Assembly: GCF_009497655.1 (NCBI RefSeq)
Contig: NZ_CP023317.1
Location: 4,307,501-4,371,500 of the forward strand
Length of the DNA stretch: 64,000 nucleotides
Source of the DNA: Priestia megaterium
GTDB taxonomy: Bacteria > Bacillota > Bacilli > Bacillales > Bacillaceae_H
Reading direction: 5' to 3'
The notes beneath the pieces are model-generated. The model did no database searches, was not told where the DNA came from, and saw only the letters and a list, made by a program, of their open reading frames with translations. Within the stretch, counting starts at the first letter, position 1, and each line of letters begins with the position of its first letter. A program made the translations under genes and the position numbers. Shown here in pieces: positions 20,514-29,281 of the stretch.

Positions 20514-21530
20514 TTATTGCGCTCTTTTTAATAAAAACAGCTGTAAAATAAGCGCTTTATCCATTTTCCCCGTCTTCATTTCATAATCCGCCTCTGCTAA
20601 ATCCTTTAAAATTTCTTTAAGCTGCTGTTCCTCAAAACTTCGGCTCTGCTGCAAAGCAATTTTCACACGAAACGGATGAACTTTAATCGTTTGAGCAATT
20701 TGCTGCTGACCGTACCCTTGGCTAGACAGCTGCTTCGTATGATAAATTAAACGAAACTGCGTCGCTAACAAAGATAAAATTTTAATAGGCTCTTCGTTGT
20801 TACGCAGCAAATCCTGATACATATTTAAAGCGATAGAAACCTTTCGCTGAATAACAGCGTCAATAAGCGTAAATACGTTTTGTTCAAGCGTTTTTGCCAC
20901 AAGCTTAAGCACTACTTCTTTTGTAATGACTCCTCCTTGTCCAACGTATAACACCATTTTTTCAATTTCATTTGTCACAAGCGTTACATTAAGCCCCACA
21001 AGCTGAATAAGCAGCGTTTCAGCATCTTCATCCATATTCACTCCATCTTTTGAAAGCAAATTATGAATCCACTGCTTCATTTCTTTTTCACCAAATTCGT
21101 TCGCTTCGATGTAAGCTGCTTGTTTTTTTAATAATTTTGTTATTTTTTTTCTTTCATCCAGCTTTTCATAAGGGGCTAGAAGAATTAACGTTGAAAAAGA
21201 CGGGGGCTGTTCGACATATTGCTGAAGTTTTGCCAGATCATGCTCAACTTTATCTTTTGATTTTTCAGCCGTTAAAAATGCTGCATTTTTCGCAACCACT
21301 ACACGCTTGTCTCCTAAAAAAGGAAGCGTTTCAGCATCTTCTAGAACTTGATCAATCGATGTCTCTTCTAAATCGTATAGGGACAAGTTAAATTCTTTAT
21401 CTTCTTCATTCAACGTATAGTCGACGATTTTATCTCTAATCTTTTTACTCATAAATGCATTAACCCCGTGTATTAAATAAACGGGGGCGATATTATTTTT
21501 GGTAATACTTTTTAAGCTATCAACTGCCAA
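20514..21530 (-). CDS. holA: DNA polymerase III delta subunit HolA
   Basis: A 338-residue delta subunit of the clamp loader (B. subtilis YqeN), which opens the beta clamp. The N-terminal AAA-like domain starts with PVYLIHGVNAFMSKK, a degenerate Walker region without the lysine signature, as expected for delta. The C-terminal collar domain is helical. Start is TTG 21528-21530 behind AGGAGCG. It is adjacent to the comE cluster and rpsT, as in B. subtilis. Confidence 0.93.
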   Translation of the reverse strand: MAVDSLKSITKNNIAPVYLIHGVNAFMSKKIRDKIVDYTLNEEDKEFNLSLYDLEETSIDQVLEDAETLPFLGDKRVVVAKNAAFLTAEKSKDKVEHDLAKLQQYVEQPPSFSTLILLAPYEKLDERKKITKLLKKQAAYIEANEFGEKEMKQWIHNLLSKDGVNMDEDAETLLIQLVGLNVTLVTNEIEKMVLYVGQGGVITKEVVLKLVAKTLEQNVFTLIDAVIQRKVSIALNMYQDLLRNNEEPIKILSLLATQFRLIYHTKQLSSQGYGQQQIAQTIKVHPFRVKIALQQSRSFEEQQLKEILKDLAEADYEMKTGKMDKALILQLFLLKRAQ

Positions 21531-21857
21531 CGTATATACGCTCCTCTTTTTTTATTCATCTATATTGATTATGTATAGTTACTGATAAACAAAATACAAT
21601 TTCTATCGTAAAGGTGTTATGAGTTTTTGGCAACAATACAAAAGGAATTGTCTTAAAACGACAATTCCTCAGTTTATGATAAACATCAACAATATAAGCC
21701 CTAGGTTACTTATTTGTTAATGATTAAACCCTTATCTCTATTTTCTCCTCATGCTCATAAAGTATAGTTGTTAACTGTTGTCAGTTTGTGAAAACGCTTT
21801 TAAATTGTCTAGATTTTTAAAAAAAGTTAGATTATACTGTAAACAGGAGGGGTGTTA
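21531..21857. other. Intergenic region upstream of yqzM
   Basis: This 327-base AT-rich stretch between holA and yqzM holds no convincing ORF. It contains an inverted repeat (21643-21669), a cre-like site (21789-21802) and the yqzM ribosome-binding site AGGAGGGG. No clean sigma-A promoter for yqzM was found by eye. Confidence 0.6.
21643..21669 (-). terminator. Inverted repeat, likely terminator of comEC transcription
   Basis: Perfect 10-bp arms AGGAATTGTC/GACAATTCCT with a 7-base loop. On the minus strand TTTTGTATTGTTG follows, a moderate U-tract; on the plus strand there is none. Confidence 0.5.
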
Positions 21858-21992
21858 ATGAACCAATTTGAAGAAAGTGTCCAAAGTAAACGAAACGACG
21901 CTGTCGATTCTGCCGTAGGATTTGGTGTTTCATTTGGCTTTTTCACTGCCTTATTTGTTATTGCAACTGTGATTCACTACTTGGGTTCGTAA
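21858..21992 (+). CDS. yqzM: YqzM-like small membrane protein
   Basis: A 44-residue protein: a charged N-terminus (MNQFEESVQSKRNDAVDSAV) followed by one membrane helix (about residues 20-43). It has a strong ribosome-binding site (AGGAGGGG). Length and sequence match the B. subtilis YqzM family as I remember it, at the same place between comEC and holA. The function is unknown. A terminator at 22002-22026 follows. Confidence 0.85.
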   Translation: MNQFEESVQSKRNDAVDSAVGFGVSFGFFTALFVIATVIHYLGS

Positions 21993-22001
21993 AATTGCTT
22001 C

Positions 22002-22026
22002 AAGGCTGCTTCTTAGCAGTCTTTTT
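22002..22026 (+). terminator. Terminator of yqzM
   Basis: AGGCTGC, 6-base loop, GCAGTCT with one wobble, then TTTTT. Confidence 0.65.
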
Positions 22027-22049
22027 CAGTTCGTTTTTCTTACTATAGA

Positions 22050-24341
22050 CTATGGAAGTTGCTGCGAAAACGTTCCTGACTTTTTTGTAAATTCATACAT
22101 TACCCCACCATCTTCATCCGTTCGGTAAATGTACACCCCGTAGCTTTTCAGAAGCTCTAATATTTCTTGATGGGGATGACCATAACGATTTTTTTGCCCC
22201 GCTGAAACAAGCGCTACTTTAGGGTTTAAATGTTGAACAAACTCTTCTGAAGTTGAGGTTTTACTGCCATGATGACCCACTTTTAATACATCTGCTTTAA
22301 GGTTGGGAAAGTCTTTCAATATTCTTTGTTCTCCTTCCTTTTCTAAATCTCCGGTGAATAGCCATCTTAAATTTCCTAACTTAGCGTCTATTACAATTGA
22401 GCCGTTGTTGCTCGTTTCTTCGAAACCTGTCGGAGAAATAACCTGAAATAAGACACCTCCTTCTTGCCAGCTATCTCCTTGTTGAACAATTTGAACAGGC
22501 ACGCTTTGTTTTTGAGCAGCGATCACCAAGCCAGTCTCTACGTCATTTAATTCGGCTTTTTTTCCAAGCACCAGCTCTCCGACAGCCACTTGTGAAAATA
22601 AATGTTGTGCCGCCCCTGCGTGATCATAATCGCCGTGTGTGATAATCATTTTATCTACCTTTGTCATTCCTTTTGAATGCAAAAAGGGAACAAGTACGTC
22701 TTCTCCCACGTCAAAAGAAGAACGGCGTTTTTGCCATGGTTCTTTTGGAAATGAAACGGTTCCTCCGGTATCGATCATATACACGCCTTTTCGATAAGGA
22801 AGCTCAATGATAAAGCAGTCTCCTTGTCCTACATCGACCATTGTGACCGTTCCTTTTGGATTCAAATAAGGATACATACATTGTGCGGCTAACAATGCCG
22901 CGAGAAGAAACATATAGCGAACGAAAAATTTCCCTGCTTCGACCGCCACAAATAAAGCATAAATGCATAGGTACATGCCCAAAAACAGCAAAATATGGGG
23001 TTTTCCCGTTACGAAATCAGCGGGAATCCACTCAAAAAAATCAAGCAATTTTTCACAAGCAAGTAAAAGAACATGAAGAATTTGCTCCAGCAATTCACTC
23101 ACTCCCGGCAAGATGATACGAACAAAAAGAATGAGCAAACAAAGAGGTAATACAACAAGAGAAAACAACGGTACAAAAACCATATTTAATGGCAAACTGA
23201 GGAGAGATACTCCATAAAAATAGTACAACAATAAAGGAAGTGAACTGACTTGTGCAATCGCTGAAACAGCCATGAGCTGGCTGAAAGAAGAATGAAAACG
23301 AGGTAAAATTGTCTGACTCGATAAAATCAAGGCAAAACTAACGGCAAAAGAAAGCTGAAATCCTACATCAAATAAATAGTACGGTTTGAAAAGAAGCATG
23401 CTCATAAAAGCAAGGCTGATGCTATCAACCAAAAGAATTTTTCTTTGTATTTTTATCGATATAAGCATCAGCATACTCATAAAAACAGCTCGGACAACTG
23501 AAGCGCTGCCACCGGCCAAAACCATGTATACAGGAAGAAGCAAAAGTAAAAGCATAATGGCTCGCTCGCGCGTTATTCCAATCCGAATAAGCAAATAAAA
23601 ACACATCGCTGTCAGCAGTCCAACATGAAGACCTGATATGGCAAGCAAGTGTATTAAACCAAATTGCTGATAGCGCTTGATACTCTCTTCTTCGATCCCA
23701 GTACGCTCGCCGTAAATTAGTGCCTGCATAAATCCAGCGCCTGGATCCGACATGTTTTGTTGAATATAATTAATTCCTTTTTGAAGAATAAAGGTAAGGT
23801 ACGTAAGTGGAGTTAAGGTGGGGAGCTGGCATTTTGCCAAATCAAGTCTCTTGACGTTAAGCTGCCAATGAATAGACTGATGGTATAAATATTGCTGATA
23901 ATCAAATGCATGAAGGTTGCGAGCAGCTGAAGGAGAAGTTAATTGCCCTGCTAGTTGACAAACTTGATGAATCGTTAGCTTTTCGAGCTGCTGTTTCTCT
24001 TCCAGCGTTTTTAGTTTATAAAAAGCCATGACTTCTTCATTTTGAACCGTAAACTTAAAAGTAAGCTTGTCGCCGTCACTATGCGGAACAGATGAAATTT
24101 CGCCTATAAAAGTAGAAGATTCAGCTAAAAGAACCGTTTTGTTATGGTTATTTGCCTCAGCTAATAGGTAGACGCACAAAACGCTCAACAGTGCAGAAGC
24201 AATAACCACTTTCCTCGGACATTGTAGCCATTGAAAAATGAAAAGCACGATTAGCAAAAACAGGCTTACAGCGGAATGATTATCATATACATATAAGGCT
24301 AGCATCATGCTAAAAGCACAGTAAATATAATATCCTTTCAC
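22050..24341 (-). CDS. comEC: DNA uptake channel protein ComEC
   Basis: A 763-residue polytopic membrane protein that forms the channel for single-stranded DNA during transformation. A short N-terminal hydrophobic region is followed by an OB-like extracellular domain, then the competence domain with about 7-9 helices (GLIHLLAISGLHVGLL at about residue 230). A C-terminal metallo-beta-lactamase-like domain has GDYDHAGA and VGHHGSKTSTSEEF. Start is GTG 24339-24341 after AAAGGAG. All three domains look intact. Whether the host is naturally competent is not known from the sequence. Confidence 0.95.
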   Translation of the reverse strand: MKGYYIYCAFSMMLALYVYDNHSAVSLFLLIVLFIFQWLQCPRKVVIASALLSVLCVYLLAEANNHNKTVLLAESSTFIGEISSVPHSDGDKLTFKFTVQNEEVMAFYKLKTLEEKQQLEKLTIHQVCQLAGQLTSPSAARNLHAFDYQQYLYHQSIHWQLNVKRLDLAKCQLPTLTPLTYLTFILQKGINYIQQNMSDPGAGFMQALIYGERTGIEEESIKRYQQFGLIHLLAISGLHVGLLTAMCFYLLIRIGITRERAIMLLLLLLPVYMVLAGGSASVVRAVFMSMLMLISIKIQRKILLVDSISLAFMSMLLFKPYYLFDVGFQLSFAVSFALILSSQTILPRFHSSFSQLMAVSAIAQVSSLPLLLYYFYGVSLLSLPLNMVFVPLFSLVVLPLCLLILFVRIILPGVSELLEQILHVLLLACEKLLDFFEWIPADFVTGKPHILLFLGMYLCIYALFVAVEAGKFFVRYMFLLAALLAAQCMYPYLNPKGTVTMVDVGQGDCFIIELPYRKGVYMIDTGGTVSFPKEPWQKRRSSFDVGEDVLVPFLHSKGMTKVDKMIITHGDYDHAGAAQHLFSQVAVGELVLGKKAELNDVETGLVIAAQKQSVPVQIVQQGDSWQEGGVLFQVISPTGFEETSNNGSIVIDAKLGNLRWLFTGDLEKEGEQRILKDFPNLKADVLKVGHHGSKTSTSEEFVQHLNPKVALVSAGQKNRYGHPHQEILELLKSYGVYIYRTDEDGGVMYEFTKKSGTFSQQLP

Positions 24342-24364
24342 TTTTAGCTCCTTTCTTCCTTAAA

Positions 24365-24406
24365 AGAAAGAGGCTTCTTACTGTTACCAAGTAAAAAACC
24401 TCTTTT
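24365..24406 (-). terminator. Terminator-like hairpin between comEB and comEC
   Basis: AAAGAGG (complement 24399-24405) pairs with CCTCTTT (complement 24367-24373), with inner paired bases and a TTCTTTTA tail. It would reduce read-through from comEB into comEC. Confidence 0.6.
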
Positions 24407-24410
24407 ACCT

Positions 24411-24977
24411 TTAATTTGCCGTAAACAAAGCGAGAGCTTCACGCTGTAAATTCATCACTTCTGCTTCGTCAGCTCCGCTTTTTTCTAAACGAGCGAGAAC
24501 ATCCGTTACAAATTGAAGCTTCTCTTTACTTTTTAAGTCAATGATTGCTTCATCAAGTTCAACTTTTGCTGTTTTCACTCCCGCCTGTTCAAATAACTCA
24601 ACAGCATACGGATGATTTTTGTAATCATTAGCATAATATACTGTTTTAATTCCCGCTTGAATAAGAGCTTTACAGCAGTTTAAACAAGGAAAATGCGTGA
24701 CGTATACTTCCGCATCTTCTGTCTTTACACCAAACTTAGCACACTGCAAGAGTGCATTCACTTCTGCATGGACAGTTCTTACGCAGTGGCCATCAATTAC
24801 ATAGCAGCCTTCGTCAGCACAATGCACGCCTCCGCTGATCGAACCGTTGTATCCTCCAGCTATAATACGTTTATCACGCACCACTGTAGCTCCAACAGCC
24901 AGACGTTCACAAGTGCTTCTTAAAGCTAGCAAATGGCTTTGTGCCATAAAATATTGATCCCATGAAATCCGGTTCAT
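24411..24977 (-). CDS. comEB: dCMP deaminase family protein ComEB
   Basis: A 188-residue zinc-dependent deaminase. The catalytic HAEVNALL motif lies at about residues 71-78 and the zinc cysteines in PCLNCCKAL at about 98-106, matching dCMP deaminase (HxE plus PCxxC). It converts dCMP to dUMP. It lies inside the comE operon, but transformation in B. subtilis does not require it as an enzyme. Start MNRISWDQYFM follows GGGAATGAG, a weak ribosome-binding site. Confidence 0.94.
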   Translation of the reverse strand: MNRISWDQYFMAQSHLLALRSTCERLAVGATVVRDKRIIAGGYNGSISGGVHCADEGCYVIDGHCVRTVHAEVNALLQCAKFGVKTEDAEVYVTHFPCLNCCKALIQAGIKTVYYANDYKNHPYAVELFEQAGVKTAKVELDEAIIDLKSKEKLQFVTDVLARLEKSGADEAEVMNLQREALALFTAN

Positions 24978-25067
24978 CTCATTCCCTGCCTTTTTATTTA
25001 AAACTGAATAATGATACTTTTCTCTTTCATAGTGTAGCGTTTTTTTTCCTTTTTCGTCAATAAGTCT

Positions 25068-25703
25068 CTACTGTACTGTAATTTGAGCTTTGATTTTTTC
25101 TAGCGACTTCTCGCCAATACCTGATACTTTTCCCAAATCCTCTACTGTTTGAAACAAGCCATTTTCCTCTCGATATGAAACGATGGCACTGGCTTTTGAA
25201 GGTCCAATGCCATTTAACGTTTGCAGTTCATCAGTGTTCGCTGTATTGATATTAACAAGGGGCTGATCATTTGAAGTTCCTGAGGAAGAAATTGAAGAAA
25301 CTGGAGATGAAGGGGGGATTTCTTCTCCAGCAGCTGGAATATACACAGCCATTTCATCTTGTAGCTTGCTAGCTAAATTGAGCTGTCTTAAGTCCGCTTC
25401 TTTCGTAGCGCCTCCGGCTTGTGCTAGAGCATCTTTTACCCTTGCATCTTTCGGAAGCTGGTATACACCAGGCTTCTGAACAGCTCCTTTAATATCCACC
25501 ATCACAAACGGGGAATCTTGGCTTGAAATTACTTGATTAGACGACTCTCCTTCTTTTTTTGTACCAGAAGATTCTGCCTTGATTATATCTGAGGTTTGAA
25601 GAGAACTTTCCGGTTTCTCTCCGCCTGTGCGATAGATATAAAAAGCCAACCCAACTGCTAAGCAAATACACCCAATTAGCCATTGTTTTTTTGAAAAAGT
25701 CAA
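25068..25703 (-). CDS. comEA: DNA-binding competence protein ComEA
   Basis: About 211 residues: an N-terminal membrane anchor (WLIGCICLAVGLAFYIY), a linker rich in Ser, an SLBB domain (VDIKGAVQKPGVYQLP), and a C-terminal helix-hairpin-helix pair (INTANTDELQTLNGIGPSKASAIVSYR in two parts). It is the surface receptor that hands double-stranded DNA to the uptake machinery. I prefer TTG 25701-25703, 8 bases from AAAGGAG; the GTG three codons upstream overlaps that site. I saw no ComK box pair (AAAA-N5-TTTT) upstream. Confidence 0.93.
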   Translation of the reverse strand: MTFSKKQWLIGCICLAVGLAFYIYRTGGEKPESSLQTSDIIKAESSGTKKEGESSNQVISSQDSPFVMVDIKGAVQKPGVYQLPKDARVKDALAQAGGATKEADLRQLNLASKLQDEMAVYIPAAGEEIPPSSPVSSISSSGTSNDQPLVNINTANTDELQTLNGIGPSKASAIVSYREENGLFQTVEDLGKVSGIGEKSLEKIKAQITVQ

Positions 25704-25799
25704 CTTGTACACTCCTTTGAATTTTGAAGTAACGTCATAAATTCCATTACGTCTTCATAGTGTTTAGAAGAAAAGGCTTTTGAAGGAGGGAATGAATCA

Positions 25800-26630
25800 G
25801 TGAACATAGGGTTTATCGGAACAGGAAACATGGGGAAAATATTAATTGATGCGTTTATTGAATCAAAAGCCGTACGTCCTTCTAAAATTACTATTATGAA
25901 TCGTACAAAAAAAAGGGCCAAAGAGATTCAACAGCAGCATAAAAAAATTCATGTTGCTGATACAGCTGAAGAAGTTGTTCACGCATCCAAAGTCATTTTT
26001 ATTTGTGTTAAGCCATTGGATATTCACCCCCTTTTAATAAAATTAGAACCACTGCTGACGAAAGATCACTGCATTGTATCCATTACCAGTCCAATTAGCG
26101 TAGAACAAATCGAACGCCTCATTCCGAGTCAAGCAGCTAGAATTATCCCTAGCATTACGAATCGGGCATTAGCAGGTGTTTCTCTTTTCACGTTTGGAGA
26201 AAGATGTACGCCTTTTTACCAAAATTATTTACATGAATTATTTTCATCTATGTCAAAGCCTGTGGCTATTGATCAAACGATTACCCGCGTATCATCCGAT
26301 ATCGTAAGCTGCGGTCCTGCATTCTTCAGCTTTTTGCTTCAACGCTTTATTGATGCAGCAGTTCAAGAAACAAATATTTCTGAAGAAGAAGCTACCGTCA
26401 TGGCCAGCGATATGATTATTGGAATGGGAAAACTGTTGGAAAAAGAAATATTTACGCTTCCTACCTTGCAGGATAAAGTATGCGTAAAAGGCGGTGTAAC
26501 CGGAGAAGGTATTAAAGTTTTAGAAGCTGAACTCGGAGAGATGTTTGTGCACGTATTTCAAAAAACACACGAAAAATTTGACGAAGACATTGAGCTTGTT
26601 CACAATCAGTTTGATAGTCTTATTCCATAA
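25800..26630 (+). CDS. comER: ComER, pyrroline-5-carboxylate reductase-like
   Basis: A 276-residue NAD(P)-dependent oxidoreductase related to ProC. The Rossmann motif IGFIGTGNMG is at residues 3-12, and the C-terminal half carries the ProC-like helical dimerisation region. It is divergent from comEABC, as in B. subtilis, where it is not needed for competence; in B. cereus it affects sporulation and biofilm. Start is GTG 25800-25802 after AAGGAGGG. The substrate is not proven. Confidence 0.93.
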   Translation: MNIGFIGTGNMGKILIDAFIESKAVRPSKITIMNRTKKRAKEIQQQHKKIHVADTAEEVVHASKVIFICVKPLDIHPLLIKLEPLLTKDHCIVSITSPISVEQIERLIPSQAARIIPSITNRALAGVSLFTFGERCTPFYQNYLHELFSSMSKPVAIDQTITRVSSDIVSCGPAFFSFLLQRFIDAAVQETNISEEEATVMASDMIIGMGKLLEKEIFTLPTLQDKVCVKGGVTGEGIKVLEAELGEMFVHVFQKTHEKFDEDIELVHNQFDSLIP

Positions 26631-26670
26631 TTTCTGTAGAAATCCTGCTTTGAAACAAAAAAAGAAGCCT

Positions 26671-27429
26671 CTACTCGGCTTCTTTTTTTTGCGCAGAGAA
26701 AAAGATGCGCTCACTGTTTGAAGTAGGCTTACTCATTTTGAAATCTGCACTTACTTCTATATTTATAAAACCAGCTTGGCTCAACCATGATTGATAATGG
26801 TCAATCGACCAAGTGCGCTGAGCATGCACCTCATCAAAGCGATGATATGCATCGATTTCTTCATCATAAGCAAAAAACGTAATATCATGCTCTACACGCA
26901 TGTCTGTATCGTCATAGGTGCAGTTCCAAATATATGACACGTCTTCATCTACATAAGAAAAAGATTGATTTCCAAATACGTCCTTCATCTTGTGCACTGA
27001 ATGAACATCAAATATAAAGAGCCCACCTGGTTTTAAGTGTTTATATACACGTTGAATGGTTTCTTGAACTTCTTTATCACTTTGCAAATAGTTCAAAGAA
27101 TCACAAAAGATTACTACACAATCAAACTCTTTCAATAACTCAAGTTCCGCCATGTTTTGCTGAAAAAGAGATAGCGTTACCCCTGCTTCTGCTGCCTTCT
27201 CTTGAGCTACCATAAGCATATCATCAGACAAATCAACGCCGACTACGGAGAAACCTTCTTTTGCAAATCGAACGGAGAGTTCTCCCGTGCCGCAGGCAAG
27301 GTCTAATATACTGTTAGGCTTTGTTTTTGCTTTTGCCACCTGCTGATTAAAAAATTCAGCCCAATCGTCATACGGAACGTCTGCCATTAGCTGATCATAT
27401 ACGTAGGCAAATTCTCCGTACCTGCTCAT
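26671..27429 (-). CDS. yqeM: SAM-dependent methyltransferase YqeM
   Basis: A class I methyltransferase of about 252 residues with motif I ILDLACGTGELSVRF at about 40-54. The start is ATG 27427-27429 (MSRYGEFAYVYDQLM), which overlaps the rsfS stop by 4 bases (ATGA). The open frame extends 14 codons upstream only within rsfS. It closes the yqeG-yqeM operon, conserved in Bacillus. The substrate is unknown; the neighbourhood suggests ribosome or RNA metabolism. Confidence 0.92.
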   Translation of the reverse strand: MSRYGEFAYVYDQLMADVPYDDWAEFFNQQVAKAKTKPNSILDLACGTGELSVRFAKEGFSVVGVDLSDDMLMVAQEKAAEAGVTLSLFQQNMAELELLKEFDCVVIFCDSLNYLQSDKEVQETIQRVYKHLKPGGLFIFDVHSVHKMKDVFGNQSFSYVDEDVSYIWNCTYDDTDMRVEHDITFFAYDEEIDAYHRFDEVHAQRTWSIDHYQSWLSQAGFINIEVSADFKMSKPTSNSERIFFSAQKKEAE

Positions 27430-27779
27430 AGCTGTAGCTCTTCTGAACTTACAAATGGTGCATCTCCCCATAAGCGTTCTAAGTTATAATATCCGCGCTC
27501 ATCTTTATGGAAAATGTGAACCACAACATCTCCAAGATCAACAAGCACCCACTTAGCCTGCTCAAACCCTTCTAAACGCTTCACAGAAATGCCTTGTTCG
27601 TGTGCTTTTTCTTTAATTTCACGAGCAATTGCCTGCACTTGTTTATCTGAGTTACCGTGACAAATAACAAAATAATCTGCCACAAGTGAGATTCCTTCCA
27701 TATTTAACGCTACGATATCGATTGCTTTTTTATCATCGGCTGCTTCTACAACAAGAGATAGCAATTCACGTTCAGTCAT
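27426..27779 (-). CDS. rsfS: Ribosome silencing factor RsfS
   Basis: A 117-residue protein of the RsfS/Iojap family (B. subtilis YqeL). It binds L14 on the 50S subunit and blocks subunit joining in slow growth. Conserved segments are visible: MEGISLVADYFVICHGNS, VKRLEGFEQAKWVLVDLGDVVVHIF and YYNLERLW. Translation is coupled to yqeM through an ATGA overlap. It also overlaps the end of yqeK by 8 bases. Confidence 0.96.
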   Translation of the reverse strand: MTERELLSLVVEAADDKKAIDIVALNMEGISLVADYFVICHGNSDKQVQAIAREIKEKAHEQGISVKRLEGFEQAKWVLVDLGDVVVHIFHKDERGYYNLERLWGDAPFVSSEELQL

Positions 27780-28344
27780 GTGTTTGACCTCCTAAGATTA
27801 AATCATTATATGTCATCATCGTATCGGGATAAACGGCCTGATGTTTGGTCATTAAAAAAGAAATAGTATTCTTTAATGATTGAATAAGTGCTGCATTTAA
27901 GTCGGTTTTAGCTAACTCCCGCACTTCATCAACACCTGGAAATCTCCTTCCAGGTTCAATATAATCAGCAACGTACACAATTTTTTCAAGTAACGTCATG
28001 CCAGGTCTTCCGGATGTATGGTAAGCAATTGCATCCAATACTTCCTTATCCGTAATCCCTACTTCATTTCTCACTAAAAACGCGCCTACTGGAGCATGCC
28101 ATAATTCGGTATTGTATTCCAATAAAGAAGGGTTCATGTTTTGATCAATAATAATTTGCTTCATCTCTTCCTTTGGACGAAACTTGGCATAGTCATGAAA
28201 AATAGCAGCCAGTTCTGCTTTTTTTTCGTCTGCTTCAAAACGTTTAGCTAATTCAATTGCTGTTTCCATTACCCCGACAGTATGAATATAACGACGTTCT
28301 GTTAACTGTTTCTTTACGATTTCTAATGCCTCAGTTCGATTCAT
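27772..28344 (-). CDS. yqeK: HD-domain Ap4A hydrolase YqeK
   Basis: A 190-residue HD-domain metal phosphohydrolase. The key residues are in [16 protein letters not shown] and [10 protein letters not shown], with a further H in YHTSGRPGM. The YqeK family cleaves diadenosine tetraphosphate symmetrically into two ADP. I start at ATG 28342-28344 ([10 protein letters not shown]), 8 bases after GAGGAGA, which makes the gene overlap the nadD end by 14 bases. Confidence 0.94.
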   Translation of the reverse strand: MNRTEALEIVKKQLTERRYIHTVGVMETAIELAKRFEADEKKAELAAIFHDYAKFRPKEEMKQIIIDQNMNPSLLEYNTELWHAPVGAFLVRNEVGITDKEVLDAIAYHTSGRPGMTLLEKIVYVADYIEPGRRFPGVDEVRELAKTDLNAALIQSLKNTISFLMTKHQAVYPDTMMTYNDLILGGQTHD

Positions 28345-28906
28345 ATAATTGATTCTCCTCGATATATTGTTTAACACCAGCAGGTATAAAATAACGAATG
28401 GTTTCTTTCTTTACTACTCGTTCGCGAATAAAGGAAGAGGAGACATCAAACTGCGGAACTTCTACTTCTTTTATCGGGTAAGGGGACGTAATGGTATACC
28501 CCGGGCGCTTTACACCTACAAATGTAACCAAATTGACTAATTCATCAATTTCATACCACTTCGGCAAATATTCTACCATATCAGCACCAATGATGAAATG
28601 AAACTGATACGTTGGATATTTCTCTGTTAGTATTCTCATCGTATCATATGTATATGAAGGCTCTTTGCGCTCAAATTCAATCGGCTGCAGGGTGAATTGA
28701 TCATGTTCTTCAATAGCTAGCTTTAGCATTTGTAAACGATGATATGGCTCAATAGGCTCTTTGATTGTTTTATGAGGTGGAATATATGACGGCATGAACC
28801 ATATCTCATCTAATTTCAAGGCATGCAAAACCTCATTTGCCATCATTAAATGCCCCAAATGAGGCGGATTGAACGTTCCACCTAAAATTCCAATACTCTT
28901 CAACAA
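28331..28906 (-). CDS. nadD: Nicotinate-nucleotide adenylyltransferase NadD
   Basis: A 191-residue nucleotidyltransferase that makes nicotinic acid adenine dinucleotide in NAD synthesis. The [12 protein letters not shown] motif at residues 9-20 contains the HxGH signature, and the C-terminal SSSFIRERV is the ISSTxxR-type motif. Start is TTG (28906 or one codon later), about 7 bases from AAAGGAG. It is followed by overlapping yqeK. Confidence 0.96.
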   Translation of the reverse strand: MLKSIGILGGTFNPPHLGHLMMANEVLHALKLDEIWFMPSYIPPHKTIKEPIEPYHRLQMLKLAIEEHDQFTLQPIEFERKEPSYTYDTMRILTEKYPTYQFHFIIGADMVEYLPKWYEIDELVNLVTFVGVKRPGYTITSPYPIKEVEVPQFDVSSSFIRERVVKKETIRYFIPAGVKQYIEENQLYESN

Positions 28907-28936
28907 TCCCCGACTCCTTTAATTTACTTCATTTTT

Positions 28937-28964
28937 AAATAGAGCGGGTTTCCCCGCTCTATTT
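28937..28964 (-). terminator. Hairpin between yqeI and nadD
   Basis: A perfect 12-bp stem AAATAGAGCGGG/CCCGCTCTATTT with a 4-base loop. The tail is T-poor after the stem (AAAAATG), so it may be a processing or partial termination site inside the operon. Confidence 0.55.
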
Positions 28965-29263
28965 CATTTCACTTTTGGAAGCATTAACTGCTTATTTTCA
29001 CGTGATTCTTTATATAACACAATTGTATTTCCAATCACTTGTACAAGCTCTGCTTTTGTTCCTTTTGTTAATCGAGCAGCAACCGTGTCACGATCTTCGT
29101 CACAGTTTTGCAGAATGCTTACTTTTAATAATTCTCTTGCTTCTAATGCATCAGCAATTTGACCAATCATATTTTCATTGACTCCACCTTTTCCTACTTG
29201 GAAAATTGGATTTAAATGATGTGCTTTTGAACGTAAAAAACGTTTTTGTTTACCTGTTAACAT
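28964..29263 (-). CDS. yqeI: CRM-domain RNA-binding protein YqeI (YhbY family)
   Basis: A 99-residue protein with a single CRM/YhbY domain, including GKGGVNENMIG and LEARELLKVSILQN. YhbY associates with pre-50S particles. It starts MLTGKQKRFLRSKAHH, basic as expected for RNA binding. It lies between aroE and nadD in the conserved yqe operon, where several genes act in ribosome assembly. Confidence 0.95.
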   Translation of the reverse strand: MLTGKQKRFLRSKAHHLNPIFQVGKGGVNENMIGQIADALEARELLKVSILQNCDEDRDTVAARLTKGTKAELVQVIGNTIVLYKESRENKQLMLPKVK

Positions 29264-29281
29264 AAAAACCTCCGTTGTATC

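Noticed and set aside
25704-25799. ComK box pair before comEA
   Set aside because: Only AAAAGCCTTTT with 3-base spacing is present, not the AAAA-N5-TTTT pair.
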